Positions 56,954-64,000 of a stretch of DNA of 64,000 nucleotides are shown piece by piece. Below the pieces are notes generated by a model that was not told the DNA's origin, searched no databases, and was given only the letters and a program-made list of their open reading frames with translations. The first letter of the stretch is position 1. Every line of letters starts with the position of its first letter. The position numbers and the translations under genes were made by a program. The DNA comes from Hemileia vastatrix (lineage: Eukaryota; Basidiomycota; Pucciniomycetes; Pucciniales; Zaghouaniaceae): positions 10,251,501 through 10,315,500 of the forward strand of contig JASXTE010000019.1 in NCBI GenBank assembly GCA_030280995.1, written 5' to 3'.

Positions 56954-58744
56954 TCTCCCCTCTCCCCCATTCTCTACATCACATACAATGCCTCTCTCCT
57001 CTCCCTTCCCTCTATCTCACTAAATTGCATTTCTTTAGGGTACATTGATGATGTGATTTTCCTCACAGCTAACAAATCCCCAGAATTAGTCACCCACAAG
57101 CTTGCTTCCATTGGCTCTGAAGCACTGGCATGGTGCAAAAAACATGTTGCTGTTTTTGACAAAGCCAAAACTAAGTGGTTATTTCTCTCAAAAAGACGCT
57201 CTTTACTAAAGTCCCCTCCTTCCCTGACTTTCAATGACCACAGCATTCCCCCCTCACCAACCATTAAGTGGCTGGGAATGATCCTTGACCCTGAACCTAC
57301 CTTCAAAGCAAACGGATCAAGATTGACATCCATTGGCCTTCAATCTGCTTCAAACATACATTGCCTAGCCTCATCTGGATGGGGTGTCCCCCTTAAACAC
57401 TACAAAACCCTTATATCCTCCCTCATCCATTCACGTACTGACTATGCTGCTGTTGTATGGCATCAACCCAAGAAAACCACACGCACGGTTTGCATGTTGC
57501 AAGTGGTGGACAACAAGGCAATCAGGAGGGCGCTTGGCTGCTTCAGGACCACCCCGGTATGCATCCTACTTCATGATTCAGCCTCACTGACGTGCCTCCA
57601 GAGATTAGACCTAGTTGCACAGAATGCATGGTTAGGTCTCCTTTCCCTCCTGCTGTCTAACCCCATGGCTAGACTTGAAAGACAACTGGTCTCCTCCCCC
57701 CCACCAAAGATTCATCTCAATCAACTCCACCTCTTATCCCTTCACCACAATTTCCCTCATCCTAGCCAACTGGAAAACTTGGACACAAAGAGCCGAGGCC
57801 TCCTCCCCCCCTCTGTTCATAGCGGAGATTACACCAGACAAGGAAACCACAATTAGAGAAGTATCCTCCTCCATTTTTTCCTCCCCTCTCTCATCTCACT
57901 TCATTTACACAGATGGCTCAAAAACTTCTTCTCACACCCAAGCGGCTGCATATGACTCTAGCTTACAATTTTCATTTGTTCTCACTCTAGGGGACTCCAC
58001 TTTCTACTCTGTTTTTGAAGCTGAGCTGATGGGGATTCTCCTTGGCCTCAACCTCTTCTTATTCAACCCTCTGCACCGCCTAATGAAAAAACTCACCATA
58101 CTAGCAGACAACCAAGCTGTAATCAAAGCCCTCTCCGCCAACCCTCTTCACACATCCAATACCTCTGCCATCACTGCCATTATTCACACCATTTCACGTC
58201 TCAGTCTTGCTAACCCTAGTCTCCAACTCTTCCTTAAATGGTGTCCGGGCCATTCAGGAATTCTGGGAAATGAGATAGTAGATAGCCTGGCCAATGGCTC
58301 GCACCCCTTCACAACTGAAGCCACTACCTACCTCCACTTCACTCCCCCTCACCCCTCATCTTCCTCATTCAGAACTATTCTAAAAACCCAAGCTCATTTC
58401 TTCCTCCTCTCCCCCCTAACCCTTCCACCTTAAAGAAACTCCGTGGCCACTTTGGTCCCCCCACCATGTTCAACCAACTAGCTAACCTCCCAAGAGCCCA
58501 TGCCACAGCCTTCTCACAAGCACGTTCTGGACACTGCCCTCTCAACTACTACCTTTATAGATTCAAAGTGTCACACTCCCCTTACTGTGACAAGTGCGCC
58601 AACCACTGCAAAGATACTCCAGAACATCTCTTACTCTTTTTCCCTGCTCATTCTGACCTACAGTTGTCCCTCATCCTTACCTCCAAATCTCACAAAGTCC
58701 CTTTTAATACCTCCGCCCTACTCTCTCCTTCTAAAGTCATCTAA
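56954..58744 (+). pseudogene. LINE ORF2, second part: RT catalytic motif, RNase H, C-terminal fingers
   Basis: Continues from 48,094 after G3. It starts at SPLSPILYITYN, then GYIDDVIFLT, the catalytic RT box. 57,675-58,433 encodes an RNase H (IYTDGSK, ADNQAVIKAL, WCPGHSGILGNEIVDSLA), typical of Tad1/I-type LINEs and absent from many others. 58,466-58,744 has CDKCANHCKDTPEHLLLF, the Cys/His C-terminus. Frameshifts lie near 57,800 and 58,435. Confidence 0.88.
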
Positions 58745-58984
58745 GATGTTTCCTCTTTCCTCGTTTACTTGGGGAGATTTTTGAACAACCTCCCTCTATC
58801 GGGATAAGCACAAATTGTATTTACCCGCCACATTAGTTAACTTTTATTGCACGGTTTAGCGATGTTCTACTTTTCCTATCTTCATGTATCTACCTACATT
58901 GTCTACAAATCCCTCATTCCCCTTGTTGGGTGAGATTGTAAGAGGAAAAAAAAAAAAAGGTGGGAACTTTGTACCAAAAACATG

Positions 58985-59066
58985 CACTACAATAAATTTT
59001 CGTTTCGTCTTGGGGCGCAACAATGACACAACAATTATGCAACAGGGATGTAACAATTGCTTTTAG
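58985..59066. mobile_element. Half of a CACTA...CAGTG MITE
   Basis: CACTACAATAAATTTTCGTTTCGTCTTGGGGCGCAACAATG matches the left half of 26,124-26,334; the right half is missing. Confidence 0.6.
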
Positions 59067-59398
59067 AGCATCTACCATCATGTCGGTAAATTTGTTGGTA
59101 GGAATACTTTACTGAACATTTTCCCAAATTTTGACCATCAATGCATTAAAATCTCACATTTATTGGCGGATGGGTAGGTAGAAGAGGTGGTTTTTATTAA
59201 GTACTCAACTGCGCCACACCCACATGTACAGTGGCCGCGAAATAATTTCCACCAGTTTTTCTTTCCCATAAGAGCATCCACACTCATTTGGTTGTGTAAC
59301 TCCCACTTACATGCATATTACTTCTGAGTTGCACAAATTTATGATATCATTCCACACTCATTTTTCAAAAAATTCACAATGTGCGAGTTACACAAAAT
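59067..59398. other. MITE-like debris without a gene
   Basis: Two starts of the type GAGCATCYA (59,068 and 59,273) and repeated GTCGGTAAATTTGTTGGTAG / CTACCGACAAC pieces (also 59,772) suggest overlapping MITE remnants. No coding content recognised. Confidence 0.35.
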
Positions 59399-61055
59399 AG
59401 GGGGTATCAATGATCAGGGATCCACAATTAAGGATCAGGAATTTTTTTTCCCAGGATCAGACATTATTAATTGCGGAAGATTCTTATCCACTAGCCCCAG
59501 GGCTGGTGGATAAGGAATCCACAATAATGCATTATCCTGCCTCTTATACCCCAATTTCCATTCCTAATTCCTGATCCCAAACTCATCACATCCATGATGG
59601 ATTTTTAAGAAAGTCATATGCCTTATAATTGCTGATGCCATCCTTAAGTCTCTCCTCACTCTATGATACTTAATTTTGGTGGCGAACACATATCATTTTT
59701 TCTATCTACACACCCCACCTGCTCATTTGGTGGCAAATTCCCACTTCCCACTCATCACCTAAACCTTCTACCGACAACCTTTTCTACCAACAATAATGAA
59801 GCACCTCTCTACTAGGAAGAAATTTCACACAACTATGAATGCAATCACTTTAGTTTTAGCCGCTGACTCTGATTCTGACTCTGGTTTGGAAGACATTTTA
59901 GCTTATATGTCTTATCTTTCCAAAAAGTGTTACATCATCCCAAGGGGGCCAAATCTTTATCATGATCCCAGATATGATCTCTGCTCCATTCTCAACATTC
60001 CTCAACTAAACTTCACTTAAATATTTTAAAATTCTCCTGATTCTTTTTTCAAACTTTCTCAACTCATCTCCAATCATCCTATTTTCCATAATAATTCCCA
60101 TAACAAACAGTGTGATCCCGCCTTTCAACTTGCTGTCACACTATTTCCCTTTGGTTCAAATGAAGATGGTGCTACTGTAAGACATCTAGATAATCTCTTT
60201 ACCATAAGATATGGTACCATCATATTATACACCAAGAGCTGCATGATTGCTATCCTTTCTCTCAAGTCTCAAACACTTGCTTGGCCAACTCCACGACAAC
60301 TTGAATCCTCTCAAGTAATGCAAGCCAAAGGTTTCCCTGGATGTGTAGGCTTTTTTGATGGTACAACTATACCTTTGAGTCAAAAGCCTGCTCATGATGG
60401 CAGCCATTATTTTGATTGCAATAAAAGGTTTCTTCAAAATGCTCTCTAATTTCACATCTTTCATAAACTAACTTTTTATCTTCTTTATAGATGCTCTATT
60501 TCTGTTCAACTTGTCTGTGACATCCACAAAAAGTTTATTGCTTTTCATAGTGGCTGCCCTGGCTCAAGTCATGACTCTTCTGTATTCCAAAGAATGAGGA
60601 TTTCTCAAAGTCCTGACTCATACTTTGAAAAATCTCAGTACCTCCTTGCAGACTCAGCATATGCAAATGGAAAGTATATTATAACTGCTTTCCATGGTGC
60701 AAATTTAGAAAATGACCCTAAAACCACCTTTAATTATCACCTTGCCCAATCAAGAGTATGGATTAAACATGCTATTGGTATTTTAAAGGGAAGATTTTCT
60801 AGTCTCCAGGAGCTCAGAATGCAATTTCAAAAAAAATTGGAGATCAAAACTGCAAATCATTGGATCATGACTTGCGTTATACTCCACAATATCCTAGATG
60901 ACTTAAAGGATGAGTGGAATGATCTTTATGAAGAAGAGAATCCTGAACCAGCACCAGTTCTTCCCTCCCTTGAATCACAAAACATTCATTCAACTAACAT
61001 ACACTCTGTCATTATGCCAATCACCCTCCACCATTTTGAGACACAACCATTATAA
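59399..61055 (+). mobile_element. H1: PIF/Harbinger-like DNA transposon, 3' end not found
   Basis: The probable 5' end AGGGGGTATCA...GGATCCAC resembles the start of H2 (62,930, AGGGGGTGTCA...AATCCAC). An internal CACTAGCCCCAGGGCTGGTGGAT is shared in form with H2. The transposase follows. No matching right-hand inverted repeat was seen before H2. Confidence 0.7.
59796..61055 (+). pseudogene. H1 Harbinger-type DDE transposase, two exons, broken
   Basis: Exon 1 (59,796-60,427) has stops at 60,018 and shortly after but otherwise aligns with H2. A 63-bp intron (60,428-60,490, AAAAG|GT...TTTATAG) is supported by the same position in H2. Exon 2 continues to 61,055. Nuclease residues: Asp in GCVGFFDGTTIPLSQ, Asp in GCPGSSHDSSVF, while the expected Glu before the IGILKGRF motif is Lys (WIKHAIGILKGRF). 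HARBI1-type nucleases need all three acids, so this copy is dead on two counts. Confidence 0.82.
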
Positions 61056-61440
61056 TTTTTTGTTTTCATACTCTCCAAATGTCTACTTTGTATACTTTAT
61101 TCACTAGGGTTGGTATTTTTGTTTTTTTGAATATTCATTTTTATTTTGAATTTACAGTGAATATCTCATTTTTGGATGGTTCATTGGTTTTCTTTCACCA
61201 GCTCAACATGAAATCACATATTTTTTCATGTTTCCTTTTTTCATTCTTCACTCATATCCTTTTTCTCCTCTCTTCAAACATCCCTCAAAAATTTTGGTTG
61301 CATTTTTTTTAACTCATCTCACAAGGTAAGTCATTCTTTTCATTTTTCTTGAATTTTTTTTTGCTAATCATGATTTTTTTTTGCTTTTTTTTGTTTTTGA
61401 TTTTGATTTTTGATTTTGATTTTTTTTTAAGTGCTTCATT
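61056..61440. other. T-rich region after H1, no gene
   Basis: Long T runs and TTGATTTTGATTTT repeats; an AAGGTAAGT at about 61,322 could be a donor but no exon is convincing. Confidence 0.4.
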
Positions 61441-61990
61441 TATATTTTTTGTTTTTTCTCTCCCTCTTTTCTCTCTTGTCCTCTTTTCCCCTCCTTTTCC
61501 CCTTTCTTGACAGCCTCAATCCCCCCTTCCCCCCCTTATTTGCTTCCTCACCCCTCATTCATCACCTTTCCCCACCTTTCCCCCCATTTTATCCCCTTTA
61601 GGCTGCCTCACCCCTCCCCCCTACCCCCTTATTCCTTTCTCGCTCTCCCCCCTCCCCCCTCCTCTCTCATCTCACCTCTACCCCTCTTTTATCCCTAAAC
61701 AAATCACTTAGAGATTTATTTAGGTATCTACCTATGGGGAGAAGCAAATTAAAGAGGGGAGGGGGGAGGGGGGGAAAGGGAAAAGGAGGTAGGGGGAGAG
61801 GGGGGAAAGGATTAATGGGTAAGGGGGGAAAGAGGTGCCTGATGGGGGAAAAAAGTGCCTCAAGGTGGGAAAAGGGAGGAGGAACTGGTGAAAAAGGGGG
61901 GTAAGGGGATTTTGAGGAGATCAAGAAGGGGGAGGGAGGGTTTGAGGATACCAAAAAGAGTGAAATGGGGCAGAAATGGAGGGGTAATAT
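61441..61990. repeat. Pyrimidine tract facing a purine tract around a short hairpin
   Basis: About 61,441-61,695 is almost pure C/T and 61,735-61,990 almost pure A/G on the same strand. Between them CCTAAACAAATC (61,694-61,705) pairs with GATTTATTTAGG (61,713-61,724). The arms are similar in composition but not exact inverted copies. Frames in it (61,507-61,954) are low-complexity Pro/Ser reading. Confidence 0.75.
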
Positions 61991-62219
61991 GGGAGTTTGT
62001 AAAAGAAAAGTTTTGTTATTTTTATTAACATTATTTTGTATTTTTTTTGTATTTTTTTTACAGAATATTATAAAAAAATTTTTTATGGTTCAAGCTGAAT
62101 CAAAAATAAATTTAGTGTGTTTATAATTTTGATTTTTATTTTTGGGAAAAAATTTTCTGATACAATTTTTTTTTTTAGTTTAATTTTTTGATTATAATTT
62201 TCTTTTATCATTTTTTTCA

Positions 62220-62400
62220 AGGACTTTGGAAACCTTTTGGCACTTTTCTGGCTATTTTTGGGGAGGTTTTTGGGGACTTTTAGGACACTTTTTTTGAAAC
62301 TTTTGAAAAACTTTTAGGAGACTTTTGGAACACTTTTTGGGCAATTTTGGGACTCTTTTTTGGCAACTTTTGAGACTATTTCTTTCAGGTAGTTTGAGGA
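62220..62400. repeat. Degenerate short repeat of the GGxACTTTTxGG type
   Basis: About a dozen ACTTTT or ACTTTTGG units at irregular 10-20 bp spacing (GGACTTTGG, GGCACTTTTC, GGACACTTTTT, GAGACTTTTGG...). T- and G-rich on the plus strand. 61,991-62,219 before it is AT-rich without features. Confidence 0.5.
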
Positions 62401-62477
62401 GAGCTTTTTAAGTAAGTTTCATCCAATTTTGTTTAATTTTTTCTTTTAGATTGATATTTTTCTTTTTCTTGAAAAAA

Positions 62478-62768
62478 ATGACTGAGAATCTAGACTCATC
62501 TAAAAATACAGAAATTTCTTTCTCAAACTCATCCCTTTTGTCACTTACCTCAATATCTTCATCTTCTCTCTCTTCAATTTCTTCAATTTCTTCAATTACA
62601 TCTCTTTCAAAACCTGGTCACAGTAGAAATTATATAAGAGAAAAACAATTTTGTTACAAATTTATTTGCAGTTCAACTGGCTTCAGTTACTTCAAAACTA
62701 GATTATTACAAAAAAAAACTTATCTGAAAAAATTACCTGAAAATATAAATTTTTTCCTGAACTTATAA
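62478..62768 (+). CDS. Hypothetical serine-rich 96-codon stretch
   Basis: Residues ~10-45 are nearly all Ser, Ile and Leu (SSSSLSSISSISSITS). The second half is basic with SRNYIREKQFCYKFICSSTG. No family recognised. It lies just left of H2 and ends at TAA 62,766. It may be a Harbinger-associated second gene or chance. 62,796-62,929 downstream is open in the same style (MNKIRLEIKKIAVVSNSFKS). Confidence 0.25.
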   Translation: MTENLDSSKNTEISFSNSSLLSLTSISSSSLSSISSISSITSLSKPGHSRNYIREKQFCYKFICSSTGFSYFKTRLLQKKTYLKKLPENINFFLNL

Positions 62769-62929
62769 CCGATAAAAAATTAAAGTCAAGTAACAATGAA
62801 TAAGATAAGACTTGAAATAAAAAAAATAGCTGTTGTTTCTAATTCTTTCAAATCTCAATTTATTTTTGAGATTCACTCATTTGTAGAAAATACAAATAAA
62901 ATGTTTCAAAATTTATCAGATCTTATATT

Positions 62930-64000
62930 AGGGGGTGTCAGTTCTGGCAAATCCACACTAACAAATCGGCACTTATTTAGGTGCGGATTTTAAAAACACT
63001 AGCCCCAATACTGGTGGATTTTAAAATGAAATAAGTCACTTATTTCACTCAAATCCGCACTTTCTCAACCAAAAATGCTGATTTCACCATCAAGTCCCAT
63101 TTCACTGATTTTTCAGAATCATCCCAATCATACACAGAACTCCGCAGCATAGAACTTCATAACTCAAAACATTGTACATCATTTACATTTTCATATCATA
63201 CCATATAAGAGTCATGCCTTCCTCACTTTTAAATCGTGATAAATTACATAAAGCAATGACTTTCATGGCTCTTGAACTGCTCTTGGACTCTGATTGCAAT
63301 TCTGATTCTGATCTAGAAGATGATTTTGTCTTTTTATCAAAAATGGCCATGAAATGTTACCTTCTTCCCAGAAAGCCTCAAGTACTTCATACCCCCAAGT
63401 ACACCATCCAAACACTTATTAATCTATCTACACCCAGTTTTAGACAGTTGTTCAGGACTTCTCCGGAATTTTTCCTTAAATTTCTTGTGATTATTCAGGA
63501 TCATCCCATATTTCACAATAATTCTCAAAAAGAACAACGACATCCTTCAATTCAATTGGCCATCACACTATGTTTTTTGGGTTCCAATGGTAGCGGAGCC
63601 ACTTTGAAATGTTTAGAAAATGTCTTTGAGTTAGGGTATGGTTCAGTTAGCACTTATACCAAAAGATGCATCACTGCCATCAACTCCTTGAAATCTCAAC
63701 TTCTCACCTGGCCAACAAAAGAAGAGCGACTTTAATCATCTCAGGTTATGCAAGCAGAGGGCTTCCCAGGATGTATTGGTTTTGTTGACAGTACTACTAT
63801 TCCTTTGAGCCAGAAACCTTCTCAAGGTGGAAACAATTACTTTCACCATAAAAAGAGGTAGATTATCTTTAACTCCTTTCATTCTCTTTTAAACTAACAC
63901 AAACAACTGTATCTTCTTTATAGATATTCAATTTCCGTTCAGCTTATATGTGACATTAACAAAAACTTTATATCATTCTTTGCTGGATATCCTGGCTCAT
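62930..64000 (+). mobile_element. H2: PIF/Harbinger-like DNA transposon, cut by right window edge
   Basis: Starts AGGGGGTGTCAGTTCTGG after TT, which would fit a 3-bp TTA target. It has the same internal CACTAGCCCCA...TGGTGGAT form as H1, then a transposase with the same intron position. The right end is outside. Confidence 0.7.
63214..64000 (+). pseudogene. H2 Harbinger-type transposase, partial, one in-frame stop
   Basis: The start (63,214) is placed by alignment with H1. The N-terminal part holds SDSDLEDDFVFLSKMAMKCY. A TAA at 63,733-63,735 replaces the Glu codon of H1 (LESSQ), after which the frame goes on with FPGCIGFVDSTTIPLSQ, the first catalytic Asp. A 67-bp intron (63,858-63,924, AAGAG|GTAG...TTTATAG) leads to YSISVQLICDINKNFI, which runs off the window. 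Apart from the stop it is better preserved than H1. Confidence 0.82.

Larger units (their letters stand above)
44433..58958 (+). mobile_element. LINE (Tad1/I-like with RNase H), interrupted by G3
   Basis: GGTGGGAACTTT precedes the 5' end (44,421-44,432) and follows the poly(A) (58,959-58,970), a 12-bp target duplication. Without G3 and its duplication the element is about 5.7 kb: ORF1 with Cys-rich knuckles, ORF2 with endonuclease, RT, RNase H and a C-terminal Cys segment, then TTGGGTGAGATTG and an A-rich tail. The GC-rich, pyrimidine-rich composition contrasts with the surrounding AT-rich DNA. Several frameshifts make it inactive. Confidence 0.95.

Noticed and set aside
61507..61954. Pro/Ser-rich frames of 63 and 95 codons
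   Set aside because: Translation of the pyrimidine and purine tracts; low complexity only.
1..64000. tRNA, rRNA or housekeeping genes
   Set aside because: I looked for conserved tRNA box motifs and familiar proteins by eye and found none; the only tRNA-like sequence is the Copia primer site.

Overview
The window is almost wholly transposable-element DNA with one small gene family surviving among the insertions. Everything points to a eukaryote with a large, repeat-rich genome, most likely a basidiomycete and plausibly a rust fungus (Pucciniales): short GT-AG introns (63-84 bp), AT-rich intergenic DNA, Ty3/Gypsy chromoviruses, Ty1/Copia elements, a Tad1/I-like LINE with RNase H, PIF/Harbinger transposases and short secreted proteins with no familiar fold. 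The taxonomic call is inference; there is no rRNA, tRNA or housekeeping gene here to confirm it.

Layout. 1-17,172: a chromovirus on the minus strand (G1), split by a second one (G2, 5,409-14,866, LTRs of 1,176 bp, perfect 5-bp target duplication GTGTG). 17,208-19,197: a 757-bp terminal-inverted-repeat element, a ~320-bp tandem repeat holding a 423-bp hairpin MITE, and the promoter of a small secreted protein gene (SSP1a, 19,198). 19,656-25,120: a Copia element (C1) with an intact 1,412-codon gag-pol, inserted just downstream of SSP1a exon 1. 25,841-26,829: two MITEs and a 5'-truncated LINE. 26,990-30,385: the 5' half of a second, broken Copia (C2). At 30,385/30,386 C2 stops inside its reverse transcriptase and the sequence jumps back to a near-identical copy of 11,965-26,989; this second copy (30,386 to about 39,943) has empty sites for both C1 and C2. 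39,944-44,400: diverged tandem units with two more members of the secreted family (SSP2, SSP3) and several foldback MITEs. 44,433-58,958: a LINE with 12-bp target duplication, interrupted inside its RT by chromovirus G3 (48,095-56,948, target duplication AAGGC). 58,959-64,000: MITE debris and two Harbinger transposase copies, both broken, the second running off the right edge.

The points most worth following are the secreted-protein family with its spliced Q/N/G-rich tail, the direct duplication that looks like two haplotypes joined head to tail (real unequal recombination or an assembly mis-join), and the chromovirus gag, where two overlapping reading frames are kept open in three diverged elements next to a slippery run and a conserved GTAAGT.
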